Assembly (NCBI RefSeq): GCF_014076845.1
Contig: NZ_JACGUT010000084.1
Location: forward strand, 124,001 to 188,000
Length of the DNA stretch: 64,000 nt
Origin: Colwellia sp. MB3u-41
GTDB taxonomy: Bacteria; Pseudomonadota; Gammaproteobacteria; Enterobacterales; Alteromonadaceae
Direction of reading: 5' to 3'
This document shows positions 9,769-18,543 of the stretch, piece after piece. Each line of letters opens with the position of its first letter. Within the stretch, counting starts at the first letter, position 1. The position numbers and the translations under genes were made by a program. The notes under the pieces are model-generated. The model did not search any database. It had not been told where the DNA came from and worked only from the letters and a program-made list of their open reading frames with translations.

Positions 9769-10191
9769 ACTTTCCTCTTGTGCAATAATTCACGCAAGTT
9801 GTTATTTGAATGTTGTGTCATGGCGTAAAATTTTTTAAATCGCCCTTAAAAATAGGCATAAAACATAATTAATGACGTTATCTAAGTGCAATGTAGGAGG
9901 TATTATTTTTTCATGCAATAGCTGACAATTATTATGTGGGTGGGCTAACTTACTGTTTTTTATTTAACATATAAGTCTACCTTGGTAATTCATTGATAAA
10001 CAAAGAGTCTTTTGTTTTTTGTTTTGTTTTTTCATTAAGTGACAATAATTATTGTTATTTATAATAGTTATCATAAATATTATGAATGTAAGTTGTTTTA
10101 TTTGTTTTTTCTGTGAATGTTAGTTTAACGGCATAATAAACTTTATCGGTTAAACAAATAACACACGAGCTCTTTATACGATTAATCCAAG
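9769..10191. other. Intergenic region with the glcB promoter
   Basis: This AT-rich stretch lies upstream of glcB and downstream of lrgB, both on the minus strand, so it should hold the glcB promoter. I see a 14-bp AT palindrome (acaataattattgt, 10042-10055) and long T-runs. I see no confident -35/-10 pair and no gene. Confidence 0.5.
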
Positions 10192-10911
10192 CTACTGTAA
10201 AAAATGGGCTAGTGTATTAATGATTAAAGGGCTAAATATTGCAGTAACTACCGCTGAAATAATCAATGCTAAAGAGCTGTAGGCGGCATGCTCATAACTC
10301 ACCTTACTGATTGTTGCTGTGCCAAGTGCGTGGCTGGCGGCACCAATTGCTAGTCCTTGCGCTTTAGCAGAGGTAACATTGATCAATGAAAGCCAAGGTG
10401 GGCCTAATAGAGCACCAAATAATCCAGCTAAAATAATCGCAAATGCGGTGATTGAATTATTGCCATTTAGCTGCTCTGTTAATGCAATACCTATAGGTGT
10501 TGTCACTGACTTTAAAGAAAGCGAGACGGCAATATCATATTGATTAATTATCCATAAAGTCATAATAAAACTTATAGAAATAGCAATAAAAACACCCATC
10601 AATAACAGTATTAATATATGTCGCCATTGTTTTCTAATGGTTTGAAGGTGCTGATATAGCGGGAATCCCAGAGCAACAACAGCAGGTTCTAAGAGTTTAT
10701 TTAATGGATAAGTGGCTTGATAATATTGTTCGAACGGCACGTTAAAAAATAATAAAAGGGGGATCAGCGTTAGAATCGATAACAGCATTGGATTCAGCCA
10801 TGCTTTTTTTAATGATTTTTGAAGGCGAGCATAAACTTGATAAACTGCAATAGTAAGCACTATATAGAGTAAGCCGGCGCTTAGCGTCGTTATAAATGTT
10901 GGACTTATCAT
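10192..10911 (-). CDS. LrgB/CidB family membrane protein
   Basis: The 239 residues form about six or seven membrane helices. It has the LrgB family features KLLEPAVVALGFPLYQHL near residue 70, KSVTTPIGIALTEQLNG near 135 and IGAASHALGTATI near 190. LrgB proteins work with LrgA partners. They were first described in murein hydrolase and autolysis control, and some members take up pyruvate or other small carboxylates. The start overlaps the lrgA stop by four bases (ATGA), so the two are translationally coupled. Its neighbours are glyoxylate-shunt genes, which fits small-acid transport better than autolysis, but this is inference. Confidence 0.92.
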   Translation of the reverse strand: MISPTFITTLSAGLLYIVLTIAVYQVYARLQKSLKKAWLNPMLLSILTLIPLLLFFNVPFEQYYQATYPLNKLLEPAVVALGFPLYQHLQTIRKQWRHILILLLMGVFIAISISFIMTLWIINQYDIAVSLSLKSVTTPIGIALTEQLNGNNSITAFAIILAGLFGALLGPPWLSLINVTSAKAQGLAIGAASHALGTATISKVSYEHAAYSSLALIISAVVTAIFSPLIINTLAHFLQ

Positions 10912-11285
10912 TTGCTCAGCCCTTCATCGTCTACTGACGCTTGTTTATTAAGTTGTCGCTGATAGCTGAGCCCAACGAAGGTGAGCAATAAAAATGTAGT
11001 CAAAAATATGATCGCCACTAAGGCAAAGCCATGATTCTTGATGAGTTCAAAATGATTAATTATTCCTACCCCTGCGGGAACAAAGCACACTGCCATGTTA
11101 GCAAGCGCCCATTCAATACAGGGTTGAATTCGTTTAGCATTAAGAAGTCGATAATGAAGTAAAGCGGTAAACATCATCATGCCATATAAACTTGCAGGCA
11201 GAATTGGCAAAAAAATCTCAATTGCTTTCCCTGTTAGCAAACAAATACCCACCGACAAGATACTGTAAATTATATGACCTATCAT
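10908..11285 (-). CDS. LrgA/CidA family membrane protein
   Basis: This 125-residue protein has four membrane helices and the CidA/LrgA family pattern LPASLYGMMMFTALL near residue 30 and NMAVCFVPAGVGIINHF near 67. It is the partner of the following LrgB gene. Its ribosome site (aaggg) sits on the stop codon of the LysR gene, which ends eight bases before, so all three genes form one operon. Confidence 0.9.
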   Translation of the reverse strand: MIGHIIYSILSVGICLLTGKAIEIFLPILPASLYGMMMFTALLHYRLLNAKRIQPCIEWALANMAVCFVPAGVGIINHFELIKNHGFALVAIIFLTTFLLLTFVGLSYQRQLNKQASVDDEGLSK

Positions 11286-11293
11286 TTTTTATA

Positions 11294-12229
11294 TTACCCT
11301 TGTTCTGCCGCCTCTATAACCAATTGTCTAAACCAAATGTGGCTAGCATCATGGTGTAATAACGGGCTCCAAATCATTTTTAATTCGATATCTGGAATGT
11401 CAAAAGGGGGGGGGACAATTGTATATTTATGATCATCTTTATGAAGCATTGCTGCTTTTGTAGGTAGAGTAGCAATTAAGCCGTCTTCATAGGCGAGTTG
11501 CATGGCGACATGATAATTACGGGTAAAGACCTTTATATCTCGGTGCTTACCTAAACGGGCCAACGCTTCATCTACCCATCCTAATTTTTGTACATCTTTA
11601 GGGTCCATGCCCACGCCAACCCCAAAGCCTGTCTTTGATACCCAAACATGTTTTGATGAAAGGTATGTGTCTAAATTAAATTCGGCAACATAAGGGCTCT
11701 CAGCACTCAACAAACATGAGAATGAATCACGCCATATTGTTTTTTGATGAAAAGACTGTGGTAATTCATCAAAACGATTTATGGCCATGTCAATTTTCCC
11801 GGCTTCAACATCATGAAAAGTTACATCACTTGGTGTCATAATATCAATGGTGACATTTGGAGCAATTTCATTGATCTTTCTTAATAAACGTGGCAATAAC
11901 GTTGAAGCAGCATAATCACTCGCCATAATACGGAAAACACGTTGGCTATGCTTTTCATTAAATTCTTCTTCGCCTTGCAGTGCCTCTTCAAGTTCTAATA
12001 AAATTTTTCTGATCACCGGCGCTAAAGCTCTAGAGCGTTCCGTGGGCACCATACCGTCTGATGTTCTTACTAATATCGGATCGTTAAACAAATTTCTGAG
12101 TCTTTTTAAACCGTTACTCATAGCTGGCTGGGTAATATTAAGCTGGCTTGCTGAGCGGGTAACATTTTTTTCTCTAAGTAAAACATCAAGATAAATAAGT
12201 AGGTTTAAATCAATTTTAGCAATATTCAT
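11294..12229 (-). CDS. LysR family transcriptional regulator
   Basis: This 311-residue regulator has an N-terminal winged HTH (about 6-65, with VTRSASQLNITQPAMSNGL) and a LysR substrate-binding domain (about 90-300, with FRIMASDYAASTLLPRLL at its start). I chose the ATG at 12229 because the family starts just before DLNLLIYLDVLL. The longer frame to 12274 adds an unrelated hydrophobic stretch. It is the first gene of the lysR-lrgA-lrgB operon and is divergent from aceA. It may control lrgAB, aceA or both. The shared intergenic region carries palindromes that could be binding sites. Confidence 0.93.
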   Translation of the reverse strand: MNIAKIDLNLLIYLDVLLREKNVTRSASQLNITQPAMSNGLKRLRNLFNDPILVRTSDGMVPTERSRALAPVIRKILLELEEALQGEEEFNEKHSQRVFRIMASDYAASTLLPRLLRKINEIAPNVTIDIMTPSDVTFHDVEAGKIDMAINRFDELPQSFHQKTIWRDSFSCLLSAESPYVAEFNLDTYLSSKHVWVSKTGFGVGVGMDPKDVQKLGWVDEALARLGKHRDIKVFTRNYHVAMQLAYEDGLIATLPTKAAMLHKDDHKYTIVPPPFDIPDIELKMIWSPLLHHDASHIWFRQLVIEAAEQG

Positions 12230-12569
12230 AGTTTTTATGACCAATAGAAATAATATAACTAATGTATATGTCACGAGCAGAAAAATAAATCAAGAAGTTT
12301 TCAGTACTAAATAAAATTTTAGATCTAATTTTTTAAGACTAAAGTCTTGTTTTTTGTTTTTTACTCATTGAAAAATATGAATATATATTTTTATGTGATT
12401 ATGTATTTATCTTGTGAATGGTAGTGATAGATATTATATATTTTAAGAATACTCTCAGTATGTTCTAGACTTTGTGTTGTTCGGTATGTTTGCTTTTATA
12501 TTTACTTTCATCACAAATGCTAAAGCGAACAACACCATTTAAAAAAATTACAGACTCTTGGAGAGTAAC
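12230..12569. promoter_or_regulatory. Divergent lysR / aceA control region with inverted repeats
   Basis: This 340-bp AT-rich region separates the LysR operon from isocitrate lyase. It contains the dyad aagactaaagtctt (12335-12348). It also contains a perfect 10-bp inverted repeat, gtgttgttcg at 12474-12483 and cgaacaacac at 12526-12535, which ends about 20 bases before the aceA ribosome site. The latter could be an operator pair or a leader hairpin. No promoter boxes are clear enough to assign. Confidence 0.5.
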
Positions 12570-14156
12570 ATGTCTAATTATCAAAGTGCGATAGAAGCAG
12601 TTCAAGCAATTAAAGCCAATGCAGGAAGCTCTTGGGATGCTATAAACCCAGAGTCAGTTGCTCGTATGCGTGCACAAAACAGATTTAAAACTGGTTTAGA
12701 GATTGCTCAATATACTGCAGACATTATGCGCAGTGATATGGCTGCTTTCGATGCTGACAGCTCTAAGTACACTCAATCGTTAGGTTGCTGGCATGGTTTT
12801 ATTGGCCAACAAAAAATGATTTCTATTAAGAAACATTTTGATGGTCAAACAGACCGTCGTTACTTATACCTTTCAGGTTGGATGGTTGCTGCATTGCGTA
12901 GCGAATTCGGTCCTCTTCCTGACCAATCAATGCATGAAAAAACCTCAGTAGCTTCTTTGGTTGCCGAACTTTACACTTTCTTACGTCAAGCAGATGCCCG
13001 TGAACTTGGTGGTCTTTTCCGTGAACTAGACGCTGCAAGCGATGGCGATAAAGCCGCTATTCAGTACAAAATTGATAATCACGTTACACATGTTGTGCCA
13101 ATTATTGCCGATATCGATGCCGGTTTTGGTAATGCTGAAGCGACTTACATCATGGCTAAGCAAATGATTGAAGCTGGCGCTTGTGCCCTTCAAATAGAAA
13201 ACCAAGTGGCTGATGAAAAACAATGTGGACATCAAGATGGTAAAGTGACTGTTCCTCATGCTGATTTTCATTCAAAAATTCGCGCATTGCGTCATGCATT
13301 TTTAGAACTAGGTATTGATAACGGTATTATCGTTTCACGTACAGATTCTGAAGGTGCTGGCCTGACTAAAGAAATCGCGGTTGTTAAAGAGCCAGGCGAT
13401 CAAGGTGATATTTATAACTCTTTCCTAGACGTTGAAGAAATTGACGTAAGCGATATGGCTGAAGGCGATGTGTGTTTCAACCGTAATGGTAAGTTAGTTC
13501 GACCTAAACGTTTACCTTCTGGTTTATACCAATTCCGTCAAGGTACGGGTGAAGAGCGTTGTGTATTTGACAGTATTGAAGCGATTAAAGCTGGCGCAGA
13601 TTTGCTATGGATAGAAACAGCAACACCAAACGTTGCTGACATTACTGCAATGATGAATGAAGTGCGTAAAGAAATTCCAGATGCTAAGCTTGTTTATAAC
13701 AACAGCCCATCATTTAACTGGACACTTAACTTCCGTCAACAAGCATACGATACCATGGTTGCTGCTGGTGAAGATGTATCAAACTATGTTCGTGCTGATT
13801 TAATGAATGTTGATTACGATACGACTGAGTTAGCTGCATCAGCAGATGACAAAATTCGTAGCTTCCAATCAGATACAGCACGCGAAGCAGGTATTTTCCA
13901 TCACTTGATTACATTACCTACTTATCATACGGCTGCGTTATCTACGGATAACCTTGCTAAAGAATACTTCGGTGACCAAGGTATGTTGGGTTATGTTGAA
14001 GGTGTTCAACGTAAAGAAATTCGTCAAGGTATCGCCTGTGTTAAACATCAAAACATGTCTGGTTCAGACATGGGTGATGACCATAAAGAATACTTTGCCG
14101 GTGAGAATGCCCTTAAAGCGGGCGGAGCGAACAACACTTCTAACCAGTTCTCATAA
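12570..14156 (+). CDS. aceA: Isocitrate lyase
   Basis: This 528-residue enzyme splits isocitrate to glyoxylate and succinate, the first step of the glyoxylate shunt. It belongs to the long isocitrate lyase class of about 530 residues, as found in Pseudomonas and marine gammaproteobacteria. The active-site loop reads EKQCGHQDGK with C219, in place of the KKCGH of the shorter E. coli type. LYLSGWMVAALRSEFG and VVPIIADIDAGFGN are further signatures, the latter with Mg-binding acidic residues. The ATG follows a strong ribosome site (ttggagagtaac). The in-frame TTG at 12558 lies inside that site and is unlikely. A strong terminator follows. Confidence 0.97.
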   Translation: MSNYQSAIEAVQAIKANAGSSWDAINPESVARMRAQNRFKTGLEIAQYTADIMRSDMAAFDADSSKYTQSLGCWHGFIGQQKMISIKKHFDGQTDRRYLYLSGWMVAALRSEFGPLPDQSMHEKTSVASLVAELYTFLRQADARELGGLFRELDAASDGDKAAIQYKIDNHVTHVVPIIADIDAGFGNAEATYIMAKQMIEAGACALQIENQVADEKQCGHQDGKVTVPHADFHSKIRALRHAFLELGIDNGIIVSRTDSEGAGLTKEIAVVKEPGDQGDIYNSFLDVEEIDVSDMAEGDVCFNRNGKLVRPKRLPSGLYQFRQGTGEERCVFDSIEAIKAGADLLWIETATPNVADITAMMNEVRKEIPDAKLVYNNSPSFNWTLNFRQQAYDTMVAAGEDVSNYVRADLMNVDYDTTELAASADDKIRSFQSDTAREAGIFHHLITLPTYHTAALSTDNLAKEYFGDQGMLGYVEGVQRKEIRQGIACVKHQNMSGSDMGDDHKEYFAGENALKAGGANNTSNQFS

Positions 14157-14183
14157 TAATTAAAAACAGTTTTCTCTAGAAGT

Positions 14184-14220
14184 AAAAACCGAATAACATT
14201 TATTGTTATTCGGTTTTTTT
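14184..14220. terminator. Terminator after aceA
   Basis: A 14-bp perfect stem (aaaaaccgaataac / gttattcggttttt) is followed by more T. Confidence 0.92.
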
Positions 14221-14225
14221 ATGTA

Positions 14226-14356
14226 CAGGATGTACGGTATGTCGTGGTGCCATGGATGGCAATGAGCGGCGAATGGTCAGGATGTACGGTCATGATTTTT
14301 GTTCCAGACAAATCGTAAGTACCTACATCGATGTAGGCAATGTCGTGGTGCCAATG
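14226..14356. repeat. REP-like dispersed repeat with two partial copies
   Basis: This non-coding stretch between aceA and the hydrolase gene contains caggatgtacggt twice (14226-14238, 14278-14290) and gtcgtggtgcca twice (14241-14252, 14342-14353). It also has a perfect 16-bp palindrome, cctacatcgatgtagg, at 14322-14337. A 12/13 match to the first motif recurs at 37380-37392 after another terminator. This looks like a REP-type intergenic element. The rest of 14357-14529 is AT-rich with no gene. Confidence 0.65.
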
Positions 14357-14529
14357 AATAACCCATATTTAACTTTACCCATATTCAAAAGAATCATTAC
14401 CCTCTCTTTATTTAAAAAAATACCTATATAAACAAGTTACTAAAGTTAATTTCGTTTTATTTAAAATAAGTTGTAATAAAACGCTTAAGGCTGAGACTAT
14501 ATGTTCGATATTTTAAAAGGAATAAAATA

Positions 14530-15996
14530 ATGAATAGAAAATGGCAAAGTCTTCTTGCATTAAGCTTACTGAGTTTTAGCTCACTACTCTTGGCTGATGA
14601 TGCAGAGACACAAAACAATAATAATGAAGTGTTAACTTTGGAAAACTGCCACCTAAAAGGCATTAAGTCACAAGTTCAATGTGGCAAATTACAAGTACCC
14701 GAAAATTATAGTCTACCAAATGGCGAACAAATAGCGGTTAACTTTGCGGTATTACCTGCAATTGATAATAGTCAAAATAAAACCCCTTTAATGTTCTTGG
14801 CAGGCGGACCAGGACAAGCAGCGGTTGAATTAGCGGCACATATATTTACAACGTTTAGTGAAATAAGAAAATCGCACGACATTATTTTAGTTGATCAACG
14901 TGGTACAGGAAAATCTCATCCGCTAGAGTGTGACGAAAATACGGTAAGCAATGTTTATGAAATTATTCCTGAAGATTTTTCAGCACAAGAGATCAAAGAT
15001 TGTATTGCACAATTTAAAGGCGACTTAAGTCAATATAACTCAGAAAATGCCATTCGTGATTTTGATGCCGTTCGTCGTGCGTTAAATCATAACAAAATTA
15101 ATATTTATGGTGGTTCTTACGGTACACGAGCAGCTCTAGTCTATATGCGCATGTTTCCAGACGCACTTAACAGTGTGGTATTAGATAGTGTAGGACCGAT
15201 TGAAGTGCCTATTGGCGCTTTTGGTCAAAGCTCAGCCCGTTCATTTAATTTATTACTTGAAAATTGTAAGCAAGATGAAAGCTGTAACAAAGCTTACCCA
15301 GCACTCGCCGATGAATTTAAAGCTGTTGTTGCCCGGTTAGAGCAAGCATCCGTTAAGATTGAAATAGCTCATCCACGTTTAGGCTCAAAAACTGATTTTG
15401 TGTTAAGTCGTAGTAAGTTCATTAGTAATATACTTATGCAGTTATATTCGATGGAAACACGACCTTTAGTGCCATTGGTTATTCATCAAGCCTTTTTAGG
15501 TAATTATCAACCTCTGGTTGGTTTAATTGCGATGTCAGATGGTGGCATGGGCATGTATGTTGGTTTAACGTTAAACATTGTCTGTAATGAAGATTTCCCT
15601 AAAATTAGCGCTGAAATGTTTGCCGCTGATGCGCAGAACGACTTCGGAGGTAGTGAAAGCCATAATGCGTGGTTGCAAGCTTGCCCGTTATGGCCTAAAT
15701 ACTCGGTGAGTAACGAATTCTACCAAAGCGTAACCGCAAATATTCCAACCCTTATTTTATCAGGTAGTTTAGACCCGGTAACACCACCAAGTAATGGCGA
15801 TAAATCTGCAGCAACGTTACCTAATAACCATCATATCATTTCAAAAAACAGTGCGCATATTGTTGCTTCAACGGATTGTGGGGTTGATATCGTTAATGAA
15901 TTTCTAGAAACACTTGATCCTAATAATTTAGATGAGTCGTGTTTAGCTGAACTAAAAAGTGTAACGTTTATGACCCATCTAAACGGCACCCTATAA
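14530..15996 (+). CDS. Exported alpha/beta hydrolase, tripeptidyl aminopeptidase-like
   Basis: This 488-residue protein has a signal peptide (about 1-22, ending LLLADDA) and an alpha/beta hydrolase fold with a TAP-type C-terminal region. An oxyanion motif LAGGPGQAAVEL lies near residue 91. The nucleophile elbow is YGGSYGTRAAL with S196. The acid is in LSGSLDPVTPP, and the base is probably His in KNSAHIVAS. Relatives are prolyl iminopeptidase or tripeptidyl aminopeptidase hydrolases acting in the periplasm on short peptides or peptide-like compounds. It is the first gene of an operon with an ABC exporter and a sigma factor, so detoxification of a peptide-like compound is possible. A good ribosome site (aaggaataaaata) supports the start. 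Confidence 0.88.
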   Translation: MNRKWQSLLALSLLSFSSLLLADDAETQNNNNEVLTLENCHLKGIKSQVQCGKLQVPENYSLPNGEQIAVNFAVLPAIDNSQNKTPLMFLAGGPGQAAVELAAHIFTTFSEIRKSHDIILVDQRGTGKSHPLECDENTVSNVYEIIPEDFSAQEIKDCIAQFKGDLSQYNSENAIRDFDAVRRALNHNKINIYGGSYGTRAALVYMRMFPDALNSVVLDSVGPIEVPIGAFGQSSARSFNLLLENCKQDESCNKAYPALADEFKAVVARLEQASVKIEIAHPRLGSKTDFVLSRSKFISNILMQLYSMETRPLVPLVIHQAFLGNYQPLVGLIAMSDGGMGMYVGLTLNIVCNEDFPKISAEMFAADAQNDFGGSESHNAWLQACPLWPKYSVSNEFYQSVTANIPTLILSGSLDPVTPPSNGDKSAATLPNNHHIISKNSAHIVASTDCGVDIVNEFLETLDPNNLDESCLAELKSVTFMTHLNGTL

Positions 15997-16006
15997 GGAT
16001 ATTATT

Positions 16007-16753
16007 ATGATTGAAGTTAAAAACTTACATAAAAGTTTTATTGATAAAAAGAATACAGTAAAAGCGCTTGATGGTTTGTCGTTTACGGCAAAAGATGGTG
16101 AGATAACCGGAATATTAGGTCCTAACGGAGCAGGTAAAACAACTTGTTTACGAACCCTTTATGGTTTACTTAAAGCGGATGAAGGCTCGGTATTGGTTGA
16201 TGGTTTAAATGTATTAGAAGACCCCTTAGCGGTTAGGCAGCAACTGGGTGTTTTCCCTGACAAATTTGGTTTATACGAGCGCTTAACCGCTTACGAACAA
16301 GTGGACTACTTTGCGAGTCTTCATGGTATGCAAGGGGCAAAGAAAAAAGCGGCGATAGCACAAATTTTTAAAGATTTAGACATGGAAGAATTAGCCCACC
16401 GTAAAACAGTAGGATTTTCTCAAGGACAGCGAATGAAAGTCACTTTAGCTCAGGCTTTAGTGCACCAACCGAAAAACTTTGTCCTTGATGAGCCCACGCG
16501 TGGTCTTGATGTAATGAGTACACGAGTTTTACGTAACCATTTAGCGAAATTTAAAGAAAAAGGTCATTGTATTTTATTTTCATCACACGTCATGCAAGAA
16601 GTTGCCGCGTTATGTGATCGCGTGATTATTGTTTCCAATGGTAAATTAGCTGCTCAAGGTACTCCGCAAGAACTTTGTGACTTGGCTGGAGAAAAATTAT
16701 TAGAAGATGCGTTTGTTAAATTAATTGGTTCAGATGAAGGAGTAGCCGCATGA
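16007..16753 (+). CDS. ABC transporter ATP-binding protein, NatA-like
   Basis: This 248-residue ATPase has Walker A (GPNGAGKTT, about residue 38), a variant signature (FSQGQRMKVTLAQAL instead of LSGGQ), Walker B (FVLDEPTRGLD) and the H-loop (SSHVMQEV). It resembles NatA-type ATPases of Na+ or drug ABC exporters. It begins 10 bases after the hydrolase gene and overlaps the permease gene by four bases, so the three are co-translated. The substrate is unknown. Confidence 0.92.
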   Translation: MIEVKNLHKSFIDKKNTVKALDGLSFTAKDGEITGILGPNGAGKTTCLRTLYGLLKADEGSVLVDGLNVLEDPLAVRQQLGVFPDKFGLYERLTAYEQVDYFASLHGMQGAKKKAAIAQIFKDLDMEELAHRKTVGFSQGQRMKVTLAQALVHQPKNFVLDEPTRGLDVMSTRVLRNHLAKFKEKGHCILFSSHVMQEVAALCDRVIIVSNGKLAAQGTPQELCDLAGEKLLEDAFVKLIGSDEGVAA

Positions 16754-17913
16754 TCCAGTTTAAAGCGTTATTAATTAAAGAATTAAGAGAAGCGTTTCGT
16801 GATAAACGCGCACTGATGGTTGCGTTAAGTATGAGTTTTTTATTACCTATAGGCTTAATGGTTGCGTTTAATATCATCATTGAAAAAAATGTTGATAATC
16901 CTGCAATTTATGTAAAATTTACAGGTAGTGAACATGCCCCTAAATTGATTGAGTCACTTAAAGATACCAATATCTTGTCATTTGCTGATGTACCAGCAGA
17001 AAATAAACGTCAATGGGATCTACAAAGTATCGAGCTTGTTATTCCCGATACTTTTGCCAAAGATATGGCTACAGGTTTACCTATTGATGTTATTTTACGT
17101 GCTGATTCAAATGAACAGTCTTTACTGACACCCTTGATGCGTATTAAAGCTAACGTAAGTGCATACTCTACAAACATAGGTTATAAACGCTTAATAGTAC
17201 GTGGAGTTGATCCTAAATTATTACAACCTATCGTACTACAAGAACAAGATATGGCATTGCCTAGCAGCACTGTGATGATTATCTCATTATTTTTAGGGCT
17301 GTATTTGATCCTGACCGCTTTTATGTCCGGCTTATCTATTTCTATAGATTCTAGTGCCGGGGAGCGAGAAAGAAATGTGCTAGAAATGTTACTTTGCCAA
17401 CCAGTAACGACACTTAAGATTGTATTGGCAAAGTTATTTTGTTCGAGCTCGGTATCAATTCTTGCGATAGTTGTGATGCTAGTGTTGACATCCATAGCAA
17501 TGGATTTTGTTGATTTAACTAAAATAGGGGCAACATTTAGCATTGATGCGTTTACTTTTATCGCCTTGTTAATGTTGCTGATACCACTTTGCTTTTTAGC
17601 ATCTGCGTTGCAGTTGTTTTTATCTTTTCAGGCAAAATCATTTAAAGAAGCACAGTCAACGGTAACCATGTTAATAATGGTGCCTAGCTTTATTCCTTTT
17701 GTCATGTCTATGATGGATAGTAAGCCTGTCTGGCTTGAGTGGCTTCCTATTTCAGGCCAATCAATTATTATGGAGGACTTATTTAAAGGTCTACCTGTGG
17801 ATTGGGCGACGTTGGCAATTACCAGTAGTAGCACCTTAATATTAACTGTTGCTGTTATTTTAGGATTGGCACAAATCTTAAAATCTGAAAAAGTTGTTAT
17901 GTCTCTAAGTTAA
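16750..17913 (+). CDS. ABC-2 type transporter permease, NatB-like
   Basis: This 387-residue permease has one N-terminal helix (about 23-43), a large extracytoplasmic domain (about 45-175) and five C-terminal helices. That is the ABC-2/NatB layout. The conserved SSAGERERNVLEMLL segment near residue 200 is typical of NatB and YhaP-like permeases. It pairs with the preceding ATPase to form an exporter in the inner membrane. Confidence 0.9.
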   Translation: MIQFKALLIKELREAFRDKRALMVALSMSFLLPIGLMVAFNIIIEKNVDNPAIYVKFTGSEHAPKLIESLKDTNILSFADVPAENKRQWDLQSIELVIPDTFAKDMATGLPIDVILRADSNEQSLLTPLMRIKANVSAYSTNIGYKRLIVRGVDPKLLQPIVLQEQDMALPSSTVMIISLFLGLYLILTAFMSGLSISIDSSAGERERNVLEMLLCQPVTTLKIVLAKLFCSSSVSILAIVVMLVLTSIAMDFVDLTKIGATFSIDAFTFIALLMLLIPLCFLASALQLFLSFQAKSFKEAQSTVTMLIMVPSFIPFVMSMMDSKPVWLEWLPISGQSIIMEDLFKGLPVDWATLAITSSSTLILTVAVILGLAQILKSEKVVMSLS

Positions 17914-17940
17914 TAGAGTATATACAGCGTTGGTGTTTAG

Positions 17941-18543
17941 ATGAATAACTCGATAGAATTAACAATAGAGCAACAAGACCGTTCTAAAACGGCGTATAGT
18001 AATTTATTGAGTTATTCTTTGAACCCAACTTCAGATTATCAAAAAGTATTCACGCAGTGGATGACAGCGTATGAAAAGCTACTCCGTCATATCATTAACG
18101 GCTTTGAAGCAAAACCGGCTATTCAAGATGAGCTTTTTCAAGAGATAGCCCTCAATATTTGGCGGGCACTGCCTAATTTTAGAAACGATTCAGCAGTGAA
18201 AACATTTGTTGCACGAATTGCTCATAATGTTTTAGCGACTCATGTGGCAAAAGCGGTTAAATCCATAAAGGCTGACCAAGATATTGATGAATTAAGTCAA
18301 GAGGCTGAACACGACCAAATTCAGCCTACACCTTATCAAAGCTTAGATAAACAGCAAAGGCAACAGCGTTTAGCACAAGCAATCAGGCAACTTAAACTGG
18401 ATCAGCAGCAAGTGATAACCCTCGCTCTTGAAGGGATGAGTTATCAGGAAATTTCTGAGGTGTTAGTGATCACCACAAACCTTGTCGGCGTGCGATTACA
18501 GCGTGCAAAAAAGGCTTTAGCACAATTGTTGGAAACGTTATGA
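17941..18543 (+). CDS. RNA polymerase sigma factor, ECF type
   Basis: This 200-residue protein has a sigma-70 region 2 (about 45-105, with DELFQEIALNIWRALPNF and FVARIAHNVLATHV) and a region 4 helix-turn-helix (about 140-195, with LEGMSYQEISEVL and GVRLQRAKKAL). Regions 1 and 3 are absent, as in ECF factors. It starts 27 bases after the exporter permease and overlaps the next gene by four bases. Its position suggests a self-regulating envelope or toxic-compound response, by inference. Its target promoters are unknown. Confidence 0.88.
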   Translation: MNNSIELTIEQQDRSKTAYSNLLSYSLNPTSDYQKVFTQWMTAYEKLLRHIINGFEAKPAIQDELFQEIALNIWRALPNFRNDSAVKTFVARIAHNVLATHVAKAVKSIKADQDIDELSQEAEHDQIQPTPYQSLDKQQRQQRLAQAIRQLKLDQQQVITLALEGMSYQEISEVLVITTNLVGVRLQRAKKALAQLLETL

